DNA of 42,358 nt from the NCBI GenBank assembly GCA_030595185.1, contig JAUVDT010000007.1:1-42358 (forward strand). Direction: 5' to 3'. Numbering within the stretch: position 1 is the stretch's first letter; every line of letters begins with the position of its first letter. Positions 25,573 through 34,391 of the stretch are shown piece after piece. This stretch comes from Gammaproteobacteria bacterium (GTDB taxonomy: Bacteria; Pseudomonadota; Gammaproteobacteria; SZUA-229). The notes beneath the pieces are model-generated. The model made no database searches, was not told where the DNA came from, and saw only the letters and a list, made by a program, of their open reading frames with translations. Made by a program: the position numbers and the translations under genes.

Positions 25573-26571
25573 ATGAGCGATACTCCAGATAAAACAATTA
25601 TACGATCTTCACGTAAAACATCAGCTGCTGATAAGACGGTTATTAGGCCATCTCCAGGTAGGCGTGCAGCTCAAACTCCCAGACAATCTCCCGGGCAAAC
25701 AATCCCTTCAGATAATTTTGATTTGCCAGTTATGCAAGCTCAAGAGCGAGCAGCGCCTCAACATATAAATCCGGATGTAATTGTTCAACATATTGGGCCA
25801 AATGTTAATGATCTTATTAGCTGTGCAGCAACGTTGATAGGTGTTTACAGCCAACTAAAAAATACAATGGCTCATAATGATGAAAATGGATTGTATTCTC
25901 GATTACTAAATGAAATAAAACTGTTTGAGAAACACAGTAAAGAATTGATGATAAAACCAGAAATTGTATTAGCTTCTCGATACATACTCTGCACAATGTT
26001 AGATGAAGCTATCATGAATACTCCTTGGGGAAGTTCTGGTCAGTGGTCACAACATACTTTATTAAGTACATTTCACAATGAAACAGCTGGTGGAGAAAAG
26101 TTCTTTTTATTACTGGATAGAATGCGTGAAACACCAGCAGAAAATATAGAAATTATTGAATTAATGTATCTCTGCTTAAGTATTGGATTTGAAGGGAAAT
26201 ATCGTGTTATTTATAACGGTAAAGAGCAAATAGAATTAATTCGTGATGATTTATTTATTTTAATTAGAAATTTTCGCGGAGAGTTTGAAAGAGACTTATC
26301 TTTTGGTTGGACAGGTCAATTGGGTAAAACATCAACATTAACTGAGTACTTGCCAATTTGGGTGGTTGCCAGTGTGTTTTCAATGATTATGTTTTTTAGC
26401 TATTTAGGTTTCCACCTGTGGTTATCCGAATCATCAACAAACGTAATGGATAGAATAGATAAGATTACAACGATTATGGATGAAAGCAAACAAGTTAAAA
26501 AAGCATCTGCTTTTGAAAGAAATAATGAAAGAGATACAGATAATATCTTTAAAAGAAGAGGAGCTAACTAA
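25573..26571 (+). CDS. tssL: TssL, T6SS inner-membrane protein with phospho-motif N-terminus
   Basis: A 332-residue DotU/IcmH-like protein of the T6SS membrane complex. The cytoplasmic helical domain spans about 80-250 (S-R-Y-I-L-C-T-M-L-D-E-A-I-M-N-T-P-W-G and G-F-E-G-K-Y-R are family marks). One membrane helix follows near residues 257-277, then a short periplasmic tail; the OmpA-like peptidoglycan-binding extension found in some TssL proteins is absent. The first 50 residues are a disordered tail with two copies of D-K-T-[IV]-I-R (Thr8 and Thr22). In Agrobacterium, PpkA phosphorylates the TssL N-terminus at a Thr and the FHA protein binds it; these repeats look like the same type of site. 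The stop overlaps the tssM start (TAATG). Confidence 0.93.
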   Translation: MSDTPDKTIIRSSRKTSAADKTVIRPSPGRRAAQTPRQSPGQTIPSDNFDLPVMQAQERAAPQHINPDVIVQHIGPNVNDLISCAATLIGVYSQLKNTMAHNDENGLYSRLLNEIKLFEKHSKELMIKPEIVLASRYILCTMLDEAIMNTPWGSSGQWSQHTLLSTFHNETAGGEKFFLLLDRMRETPAENIEIIELMYLCLSIGFEGKYRVIYNGKEQIELIRDDLFILIRNFRGEFERDLSFGWTGQLGKTSTLTEYLPIWVVASVFSMIMFFSYLGFHLWLSESSTNVMDRIDKITTIMDESKQVKKASAFERNNERDTDNIFKRRGAN

Positions 26572-29500
26572 TGAGTAAGTTAGTTTCCATTTTTAAAGAT
26601 AAACGATTTATTACCGTAATAGGCTTGATTTCATTGGCGTGCCTTATTTGGTTTGCTGGTCCCTATATTCGATTTGGCGAGTCAAGTTACACACCGTTAG
26701 AGTCAAGCACCGCTCGTTTGGTTTTTATAATAATCATCTTAATGATTTGGGGTTTAAATAATTTACGTCATCAATACGTTACTAATAAAAAGAACAATGA
26801 ATTTATAGAAGATATAAATAGTAATAATGAAAGTTTATCAAATGATAAAATCCAAAGCGTTGAAGAACTAAAGGTTTTAAGTGAACGGTTTAGTAATGTG
26901 CTTGATACATTAAAGAAAATAAGAATAAAAGGTAAATATAATAATTCGAAAGCAATCTATGAACTGCCCTGGTATATCATTATTGGACCACCAGGGTCAG
27001 GTAAAACAACGGCTCTTATTAATTCAGGTTTGGAGTTTCCATTAGCAGAACAAACGGGTTCTGCATCATTACAAGGCATTGGTGGAACTAGAAACTGTGA
27101 TTGGTGGTTTACTAATGATGCCGTGATGATCGATACGGCAGGGCGCTATACAACTCAAGATAGCCATAGAGGTGTTGATAGTTCGGCATGGAATGGTTTT
27201 CTTAAACTATTGAAAAAGAATCGCCCAAGAAGACCAATCAATGGTGCGATTATTGCAATTAGTGTTCAGGACCTACTGCTTCAAACAGAAGAAGAACGTT
27301 CCTGGCATGCAAAAACGATTAGAAATCGTATTGATGAGTTGACCTCAAACCTAGGTGTTAAATTCCCTGTTTATATTATGTTAACTAAGTGTGACCTAAT
27401 TTCTGGTTTCACTGAATTTTTTAATGACTATGGTCATTATGACAGAGAAGATGTTTGCGGTATTACTTTTCCTCTGGAAGAAGATAGAGCAACTGACTTT
27501 GATTGGTGGAGTGGTGAATATGACAATCTCGTTAATAGGATGTTTGATAGAGTCTTAGGGCGTATTCATCAAGAACGAGATATACAAAGACGAACTAAAA
27601 TTCAATTATTTCCCCAGGAACTGGCGAACTTAAAATCATCGATTGAATCATTTTTACGACAGACTTTTTCATCAAGTCGTTATCATGATATGCCTTATTT
27701 ACGAGGTGTGTATTTCTCAAGTGGAACACAAGATGGAACGCCTATTGACAGGATGATGACATCGATATCTCAAAACTATGGCATGAACCCTTCGGTTGTG
27801 CAGTCAGCACCTGGGCAGGGTAAAAGTTATTTCATAAGTCGATTGTTTAAAGAGCTGATATTTAGTGAATCAGAATTGGTTGGTACTAATAAAAAGACAG
27901 AAAAGATATATAAATGGGGAAGAAAATCTGCCTACATTACATTGCTAGGAATGTTTTTTGGTAGCCTTGCTGCATGGACGGGGAGTATTGCAAGTAACCA
28001 ATTATTATTAAGTGATATCGATGCATATATTACAAAATATGAGAGTGAGAATCGTCGCATTAAATCATGGAATACTGATCTTAGAAGAGTGCTGCCTACA
28101 TTAAATGCATTGCATTCAGCTAGTCTTGTATATGATAAAAATGAGCATCCCTGGCTTAGTAATTTTGGCTTGTATAATGGGTCTGTTGACCAAAGACTGG
28201 ATGAGTTATATTTATCTAATCTAAATCATTTATTTGAACCAAGAATTACTAAATATCTTGAAAAAGATTTAAGAGCAGCTAAAAATGAGCCGGGTGTGTT
28301 GTACGATGATTTAAAAACGTATCTTATGTTTCAAGATTCAGAGCATTATGACAAACAACATTTATTAAATTGGTATAAAAGTTCATGGAAAAATGAATTT
28401 AATAATAAACTCGTTGTTCAAAAACAGCTAAATACTCACCTTGTCGCGTATCTTGATGATTACGTAGGTGATACAAAGTTAGATAAGTTACTAATTCAGT
28501 CATCTCGAAATCACTTAATGCGTATTCCAGTTGCAACTAGAATATATGAACGCATTAAAGCAAATGAAGAGTATTCAACTCGAATTAATATTGGTAATTA
28601 TTTAGGGGAATCATCATACGATATCTTTAAATATAATAATAAAGCCTTAGCCAGTTTTACAATGCCTTATCTGTTTACAAAGAATGCTTATGAAGAATTA
28701 GATTTTAGTTCTGAATCACCTTACTTAAATGCAATTTTAAGTGATGACTGGGTGTTGTCATCAAGTAATCGTATGTCAAATAGCAGAATGAATTTGAATT
28801 ATGATGATAGTCAACTTGAAGAAATTGGTGATAGGGTTAAGTCTTTATACCTGGCTGATTATGCCCAGCACTGGAACAGGTCTTTAAGTCAGCTTGATCT
28901 TAAGGGCTTTTCTTCGCTTTCAATTGCCTCTAAACGTTTATCTGAATTATCAGATGCAGTTTATTCTCCTATTACCAGGATGCTTGAAGTAACGAGTGCT
29001 AATACTCAGTTATCTCCCTATGTTCCTGTTGAAATACCCGGAGCTGGTGATAAATCTGCGAAGGGAAAATTATCTGCTGGGCTAGGCAGTATGCTTGCAT
29101 CAACACTGGGTAGTAATAAAGTTGATAAACAGTTTAGTAAACTTAATAAACTCAGTCGTGAATCTAAAAGCAAACCTGCACCTATTGGTTCTACATTATT
29201 ACTCTTAGGCGAATTGTATGCTTACGTTAATGAAATATTAATCTCACCTGAACCAAATGAGGCCGCTTATAAAGCAGCTAAAAGTAGATTTTCTGGATCT
29301 AGTAGTGATGTGTTTAGAAAAATACAAGTTCATGCTGCGGGTTTACCTCAGCCAGTACGTGAGTGGGTTCTGCATTTGTCTTCACAGTCATGGAATGTGG
29401 TACTTGCCTCGGCTAAGAGTTATATCCAGCAGCAATGGCGAATTCAGGTTTTGAATAACTATAAAGTCGGTATTAAAAATAAATACCCAATATATGGTGC

Positions 29501-30116
29501 ATCAAAGCAAGAATTAGAGCTGTTTGACTTCACTGAGTTTTTCAAAGCTAAAGGTCTCTATAAAGATTTCACAGCACAATATTTATCACCTTTCATAAAG
29601 AAAGGCAGGAAATGGAGTCTTAAAAGAGTTGATGGTAGAACAATAGGTCTTAAATCTACATCAGTTGCTCAATTACAGCGCGGAAATTTAATTAGTGATG
29701 TATTCTTTAAGGCTAACCCAGAGCAGCCATCATTTAGTTTCCAAAGTCGCCCATCTAAAATGTTAAAAACGGTGTCACGTTTTGTTTTAGACATGGGTGG
29801 AAAGAAATATGAATATTCACATGGCCCAAAGTTTTGGACACCACATATATGGCCGGGTGGTGTTGATGCTCAACGCGTCAGTATTTATTTTGAAAAGTTA
29901 GATAGTGAAGTATTAACTCGCGATTACGAAGGTGCGTGGGCATGGTTTAAATTGTTAGATCACTCACGTTTAACTTCAACCTATCAATCGAATAAATACA
30001 GTGTTATTTATTCGATGGCAGACTCAGAAATTAATTACGATTTAAAAGCAAGTAGTGCGGTTAATCCATTTACTAGCGGCTTACTAAGTAAATTTCGCTG
30101 TCCAGAGGTGCTTTAA
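26571..30116 (+). CDS. tssM: TssM, T6SS inner-membrane trans-envelope protein
   Basis: An 1181-residue IcmF-like protein that spans the envelope and contacts TssL inside and TssJ outside. Two membrane helices lie at about residues 14-30 and 49-62. A cytoplasmic NTPase domain follows with Walker A G-P-P-G-S-G-K-T (139-146) and D-T-A-G-R-Y near residue 187. A third membrane helix sits near 460-480, then a long periplasmic part ending in the beta-rich TssJ-binding region. Both Walker motifs are intact, so ATP/GTP binding is possible here, unlike in some TssM proteins. The start overlaps the tssL stop by one base, and tagF starts directly after its stop. Confidence 0.96.
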   Translation: MSKLVSIFKDKRFITVIGLISLACLIWFAGPYIRFGESSYTPLESSTARLVFIIIILMIWGLNNLRHQYVTNKKNNEFIEDINSNNESLSNDKIQSVEELKVLSERFSNVLDTLKKIRIKGKYNNSKAIYELPWYIIIGPPGSGKTTALINSGLEFPLAEQTGSASLQGIGGTRNCDWWFTNDAVMIDTAGRYTTQDSHRGVDSSAWNGFLKLLKKNRPRRPINGAIIAISVQDLLLQTEEERSWHAKTIRNRIDELTSNLGVKFPVYIMLTKCDLISGFTEFFNDYGHYDREDVCGITFPLEEDRATDFDWWSGEYDNLVNRMFDRVLGRIHQERDIQRRTKIQLFPQELANLKSSIESFLRQTFSSSRYHDMPYLRGVYFSSGTQDGTPIDRMMTSISQNYGMNPSVVQSAPGQGKSYFISRLFKELIFSESELVGTNKKTEKIYKWGRKSAYITLLGMFFGSLAAWTGSIASNQLLLSDIDAYITKYESENRRIKSWNTDLRRVLPTLNALHSASLVYDKNEHPWLSNFGLYNGSVDQRLDELYLSNLNHLFEPRITKYLEKDLRAAKNEPGVLYDDLKTYLMFQDSEHYDKQHLLNWYKSSWKNEFNNKLVVQKQLNTHLVAYLDDYVGDTKLDKLLIQSSRNHLMRIPVATRIYERIKANEEYSTRINIGNYLGESSYDIFKYNNKALASFTMPYLFTKNAYEELDFSSESPYLNAILSDDWVLSSSNRMSNSRMNLNYDDSQLEEIGDRVKSLYLADYAQHWNRSLSQLDLKGFSSLSIASKRLSELSDAVYSPITRMLEVTSANTQLSPYVPVEIPGAGDKSAKGKLSAGLGSMLASTLGSNKVDKQFSKLNKLSRESKSKPAPIGSTLLLLGELYAYVNEILISPEPNEAAYKAAKSRFSGSSSDVFRKIQVHAAGLPQPVREWVLHLSSQSWNVVLASAKSYIQQQWRIQVLNNYKVGIKNKYPIYGASKQELELFDFTEFFKAKGLYKDFTAQYLSPFIKKGRKWSLKRVDGRTIGLKSTSVAQLQRGNLISDVFFKANPEQPSFSFQSRPSKMLKTVSRFVLDMGGKKYEYSHGPKFWTPHIWPGGVDAQRVSIYFEKLDSEVLTRDYEGAWAWFKLLDHSRLTSTYQSNKYSVIYSMADSEINYDLKASSAVNPFTSGLLSKFRCPEVL

Positions 30117-30887
30117 ATGTCTGGCTGTAAAATGGGTTTATATGGAAAGCTACCATCACATGGTGATTTTGTAGCGCGTGATTTGCCACCTTCATTTATA
30201 AATATATGGGACGAATGGTTGCAGCGAGGTATGTTATGTTCGCAAGAAGAGTTAGGAGACAAATGGTTAGAGATCTATTTAACTAGTCCAATCTGGCGTT
30301 TTTCATTATCACCTGGTGTTATTGATAATAATAACTGGGCCGGGATTATGATTCCGAGCGTCGACAGGGTTGGTCGATATTTTCCTTTTACATTATTAGC
30401 TCAATTGCCTGTTGAATATAATGGAATGGATATAATATCTTCAGAAGCAGGCTGGTTTCGTGAGCTTGAGAATTTAGCTTTAGAAGGCCTGGATGGTCAC
30501 TTAGATGTCGATGAAATTTATGCTGAACTTTTATCTCTTAAAATGTTAAATGCAGCTTTATATCAAACTAATCTTCAGCCTGGTCAATCTTCTTCGTCAC
30601 ATTTATCCATTGAAATGGATTTTGATGAACAACTACCATCTTCAGTTTACCCTGCATTGATTGATTATCTTCTTCGACGAGATGGTCAAAGTTATAGTGT
30701 GTGGCACAGTTTAGGTTCTGAAATTGTACAGCCTTGTGTTCTTTTATCTAAAGGCTTGCCTCCTGCAAGAGGTTTAACGGCTCTAATTGATGGGCAATGG
30801 CAACAACACAATTGGTTTATGCCGATAGAAGCATTATTACCATCGTCTGATCAGAACAAACAATTAATCCCAGAAGAAATATTCTAA
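30117..30887 (+). CDS. tagF: TagF, T6SS post-translational regulator
   Basis: A 256-residue protein of the TagF family (DUF2094), which in other systems represses T6SS assembly, in some cases by binding the FHA protein. The opening G-L-Y-G-K-L-P-S-H-G-D-F-V, the W-D-E-W-L-Q segment near residue 32 and P-S-V-D-R-V-G-R-Y-F-P-F near residue 80 are the family signature. The start follows the tssM stop with no gap and its stop shares one base with pppA. In Pseudomonas aeruginosa H1-T6SS the homologue acts apart from the PpkA pathway, so two layers of control are likely here. Confidence 0.94.
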   Translation: MSGCKMGLYGKLPSHGDFVARDLPPSFINIWDEWLQRGMLCSQEELGDKWLEIYLTSPIWRFSLSPGVIDNNNWAGIMIPSVDRVGRYFPFTLLAQLPVEYNGMDIISSEAGWFRELENLALEGLDGHLDVDEIYAELLSLKMLNAALYQTNLQPGQSSSSHLSIEMDFDEQLPSSVYPALIDYLLRRDGQSYSVWHSLGSEIVQPCVLLSKGLPPARGLTALIDGQWQQHNWFMPIEALLPSSDQNKQLIPEEIF

Positions 30888-31639
30888 TGCTCCAGTTTGC
30901 ATCAACAGAAGTAACACACGCAGGTTCTGTCAGAGAAGTAAATGAAGACTCTGTTTTATCTAAAAAAGAGAGTGGCTTATGGGTAGTTGCTGATGGTATG
31001 GGAGGATACGAGGCTGGTGATGTTGCAAGTAAAATGCTTGTTGATGCTCTGGATGAAATCACACTAGGGGATAGCATTACATCAAATATTGAAAATATTG
31101 AACAAACGGTATTAGATGTAAACCAACGAATTATAGATCACTCTAATTTGGTTTTTGAAGGAAGAGTCTTTGGTAGTACTGTCGTACTTGTTTATCTCTA
31201 TGAAAATTTAGGTTTTGTATTTTGGGCTGGCGATTCTCGTTTATATAGACTCAGAGATAATGTATTAAAAAAAATCACACGTGATCATAGTCAGTTACAA
31301 GAAATGTTAGATAGTAATCTTCTTTTGCCTGAGGAAGTTGAAAACTATCCCGATCACAATATCATTACAAGAGCTGTTGGCGCAGAAGAAACATTAATGC
31401 TTGATTTTTTAGCATTTAAAATTGAAGAAGATGATAAGTTTTTATTGTGTAGCGATGGTTTATATAATTCTGTCAATGATAATCAAGTTCAAGCAATACT
31501 AAATAACGGCAGTATCCATTTGAATTCTAAACAACTAATTGAAGCAGCTTTAGAAAATGGTGCTAGTGATAATGTGTCTTTTATTTTAATACAAGATAGT
31601 AATGGCGAAACAATTACAAATGTGAAGTTCAGAAGTTAA
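30887..31639 (+). CDS. pppA: PppA, PP2C-type Ser/Thr phosphatase
   Basis: A 250-residue PPM/PP2C phosphatase that should remove the phosphates set by PpkA. The metal-binding and catalytic motifs are intact: G-S-V-R-E-V-N-E-D-S (13-22), V-A-D-G-M-G-G (34-40), A-G-D-S-R near residue 110, C-S-D-G-L near 183 and D-N-V-S near 222. No membrane segment is seen. It overlaps the tagF stop (TAATG-like junction) and ends one base before the ppkA start, so the opposing enzymes are made together. Confidence 0.95.
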   Translation: MLQFASTEVTHAGSVREVNEDSVLSKKESGLWVVADGMGGYEAGDVASKMLVDALDEITLGDSITSNIENIEQTVLDVNQRIIDHSNLVFEGRVFGSTVVLVYLYENLGFVFWAGDSRLYRLRDNVLKKITRDHSQLQEMLDSNLLLPEEVENYPDHNIITRAVGAEETLMLDFLAFKIEEDDKFLLCSDGLYNSVNDNQVQAILNNGSIHLNSKQLIEAALENGASDNVSFILIQDSNGETITNVKFRS

Positions 31640-31640
31640 T

Positions 31641-34175
31641 ATGGAAACAATAATAAAAAATAAAGGACCTGGTAAAAATAATCAACCATCTGAACACTCA
31701 GATGATGCTACTGTTTTTAAAAACATTAAACGAACATTGCCTAATAAACAAATTCCCTTAACTGATGAACCTACAAGAGTGAGATCTGGTGTTAATAAAG
31801 CAGCTGCTAAGACTTCAAATAATCAGGCTGCAGTATCCTCAGCAGCTAACCGTGGTGCAAAGAAAACCCCGAGAATATTACAGAAGAGATTTAAGTTAGA
31901 AAAGGTTCTGGGTGTTGGCGGTATGGGTGTTGTGTATAAGGCTATTGATTTACGTAAAGTTGAAGCTAAAGATAGAAACCCATATGTTGCAATTAAAGTC
32001 TTAAATGACGACTTTAAAAATCACCCGGACTCATTGATTGCATTACAACGAGAAGCAAGAAAGTCACAAAGTATTGCGCATCCCAATATTGTAAACGTAC
32101 ATGACTTTGATAGAGATGGCGATATTGTTTTTATGACAATGGAGTTCCTTGATGGTTTGCCATTGGATAAAGTAATAAAACAATATCAATATATTGGCTT
32201 GCCTATGAATCAGGCATGGACAGTTTTAAAAGGTATATGTGACGCATTAATCTATGCGCATCAAGAGAATATAGTACATTCTGACTTTAAACCAGGGAAT
32301 ATCTATCTAACCTCAAAAGGTGTCGCCAAGGTTTTTGATTTTGGTATTTCTCGCGCAGTTTCAGTCTCAGATTTAAAATCAGATTCAGACTCAGGTGATA
32401 AAACAATATTCGACGCAGGTACATTAGGTGCTTTAACACCAGCTTATGCCAGTTTGGAAATGTTAAACGGCGCAGCCCCTGATGAGCGTGATGATATATA
32501 TGCATTAGGTTGTGTTGCATATGAAATATTTAGCGGGGAGCATCCTTTTGGCAGGTTATCAGCCGAAAAGGCAATGTCTAAAAAGTTAAAACCTAAAAAG
32601 TTACAAGAATTATCTAGCACTCAATGGAATACGCTTAAAAAAGCTTTATCTTTTAAGAGAAAAGATAGAATTTCTTCAGTTGAAGAATTCTATAGTTTAA
32701 TGTTTGTTGAAAAATCAGCAGGAAAAAAAGTAGTTATTGGTCTTTCTGTTGTTATAGCTGTAATGATATCTACGGCCATATATTATGGTTTATATAAAGA
32801 ATCAAACGTAGTTCTTCAGTCCGGAGTTAGCCAGTCAGATATAAAATCATATAAAGACGATATAGAAAACCTGGTGAAATCACCAAATTTCACTTCTATT
32901 CAATGGCACGACGATCTTTGGCATGCGTTTAAATTACTATGGAAAGTAATACCTGAAAATGATAGTTGGTCCTATACGGCAGAAAACGAAGTAATAAAAC
33001 TTTACGTCACCGAAATTAATAGTCTTTTAAAATATAATAAAACTAATGAGGCAGATATACTTCTTTCAGAGGCAATTAAGTATTCTGATAATGATGGGCT
33101 TTTACAGGGTGTAAAGCGATCAATTCAAGAGTTGAGAAATAAAGTAGGTTCTGAAGAAATTGCTAAATTAAAGCTGCAGCAATATGAGCAACAAAAGCGG
33201 TTTGACTTACAAAGAGCGAATTTGAGAAAAAGTATATTAAATGAGCAGAAATACGATACAGCTGAAATTAAAAGAAAATATAATTTAGCGCTAAATGATG
33301 TCAGTAAGCATTTGCTTTGTCGAGATGGAATAAATGTAAGGCTGTTTGGTAAATCGTTAAAGATGCTTAGTTTAATTGATGTGAAACGATATAAAAAACA
33401 AAAACAGGGGTTAATAGGTTCGACAATTTCATGTATTAATAAAATCTCAGTGGATAGTCAAAGTAAGGCTGAAAAACTAAAAAAATATGCAATGCAATAT
33501 TTCCCTACTAGTACACTATTAAAACAACTTGAAATAGGCTTGATTGATTTATGTAAGTCAGCGTTTGCAGGTAAAGCCGCTAAAAGTTCTCGGTCAGTAT
33601 GTCAGGATTCTTTGGGTAAGGGTGTTATTGGGCCTAAAATGGTTGTGGTAAAACCAAATAGAGATACAATTTATTATGCTATAAGCAAATATGAAGTTAG
33701 TAATAGGGATTTTAATTATTATTGTGAGTCAACGGGTAAGTGTAAATCTAAAACAAAAAAACTAGATTACCCGGCAAATAACGTTTCAATTTTACAGGTT
33801 AATAATTATATTTCCTGGTTGAGTTCAACGAGTCAGAAAAAGTACTCGCTACCATCTCATTATCAATGGCTTCAGGCGGCTAGAGCTTCTTCAAATATAT
33901 TAGACCCTAATCGTAATTGTTCAATGAATTCAAGGGGAATTCTTAAAGGTGTGTCATTGGTTTCAGTGACATCTGGCAAGCAAAATGATTGGGGCTTAGT
34001 CAATGCCGTGGGTAATGTTCAAGAGTGGGTAGTAAAAGGTCGTGATCAAGAGCTATATGTAGCTGGTGGATCTAGAGAAGATGATTTTTCAAGTTGTAAT
34101 ATTAATAGCTTGAACAAACACTCAGGTAAAGCAAATGAGTTAACAGGGTTTAGAGTAGTGAGAGAAATCATATAA
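31641..34175 (+). CDS. ppkA: PpkA, membrane Ser/Thr kinase fused to an FGE/SUMF1-like sensor domain
   Basis: An 844-residue kinase. Order: disordered N-terminus (1-78) with D-D-A-T-V-F-K at 21-27; kinase domain (about 83-355) with the glycine loop G-V-G-G-M-G-V-V at 91-98, Lys119 in A-I-K, H-S-D at 213-215, Asn220 and D-F-G at 233-235; one membrane helix (about 364-384); a periplasmic helical and coiled-coil region (about 395-640); and a C-terminal FGE-sulfatase/SUMF1-like domain (about 660-843; I-S-K-Y-E-V-S-N-R-D-F, A-V-G-N-V-Q-E-W-V, G-F-R-V-V). The catalytic loop has Ser in place of the usual Arg of HRD, so it is a non-RD kinase. The activation loop contains D-K-T-I-F (Thr255). In P. aeruginosa a separate SUMF1-like protein, TagR, controls PpkA; here the domain is fused. 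The stop overlaps the next ATG. Confidence 0.94.
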   Translation: METIIKNKGPGKNNQPSEHSDDATVFKNIKRTLPNKQIPLTDEPTRVRSGVNKAAAKTSNNQAAVSSAANRGAKKTPRILQKRFKLEKVLGVGGMGVVYKAIDLRKVEAKDRNPYVAIKVLNDDFKNHPDSLIALQREARKSQSIAHPNIVNVHDFDRDGDIVFMTMEFLDGLPLDKVIKQYQYIGLPMNQAWTVLKGICDALIYAHQENIVHSDFKPGNIYLTSKGVAKVFDFGISRAVSVSDLKSDSDSGDKTIFDAGTLGALTPAYASLEMLNGAAPDERDDIYALGCVAYEIFSGEHPFGRLSAEKAMSKKLKPKKLQELSSTQWNTLKKALSFKRKDRISSVEEFYSLMFVEKSAGKKVVIGLSVVIAVMISTAIYYGLYKESNVVLQSGVSQSDIKSYKDDIENLVKSPNFTSIQWHDDLWHAFKLLWKVIPENDSWSYTAENEVIKLYVTEINSLLKYNKTNEADILLSEAIKYSDNDGLLQGVKRSIQELRNKVGSEEIAKLKLQQYEQQKRFDLQRANLRKSILNEQKYDTAEIKRKYNLALNDVSKHLLCRDGINVRLFGKSLKMLSLIDVKRYKKQKQGLIGSTISCINKISVDSQSKAEKLKKYAMQYFPTSTLLKQLEIGLIDLCKSAFAGKAAKSSRSVCQDSLGKGVIGPKMVVVKPNRDTIYYAISKYEVSNRDFNYYCESTGKCKSKTKKLDYPANNVSILQVNNYISWLSSTSQKKYSLPSHYQWLQAARASSNILDPNRNCSMNSRGILKGVSLVSVTSGKQNDWGLVNAVGNVQEWVVKGRDQELYVAGGSREDDFSSCNINSLNKHSGKANELTGFRVVREII

Positions 34176-34378
34176 TGGCTTTACAAAAAGAAATTATAGA
34201 AGAATTAAATGACTTATCTATGCAATATTCAAGATGGTTTATTTCTTATGATGATTTTAAAAGCAAACGACGTGAGTTATTAGAAAAACTAGAGCAGGGA
34301 GATAGTCAGCTTGCTTCCACTCAATCCGTTATTAAAGACATGGTCAATACGTTTTCTGACCTGATTAAACGAAGTTAG
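34175..34378 (+). CDS. Small helical T6SS-operon protein of unknown function
   Basis: A 67-residue, highly charged helical protein that starts in a TAATG overlap with ppkA, so it is co-translated with the kinase. The segment S-R-W-F-I-S-Y-D-D-F-K-S-K-R-R-E-L-L-E-K-L loosely resembles short SHOCT-like oligomerisation helices. No signal peptide or membrane span. It could bind PpkA or PppA, but nothing in the sequence fixes a role. Confidence 0.65.
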   Translation: MALQKEIIEELNDLSMQYSRWFISYDDFKSKRRELLEKLEQGDSQLASTQSVIKDMVNTFSDLIKRS

Positions 34379-34391
34379 TCGCAGGATTAGT

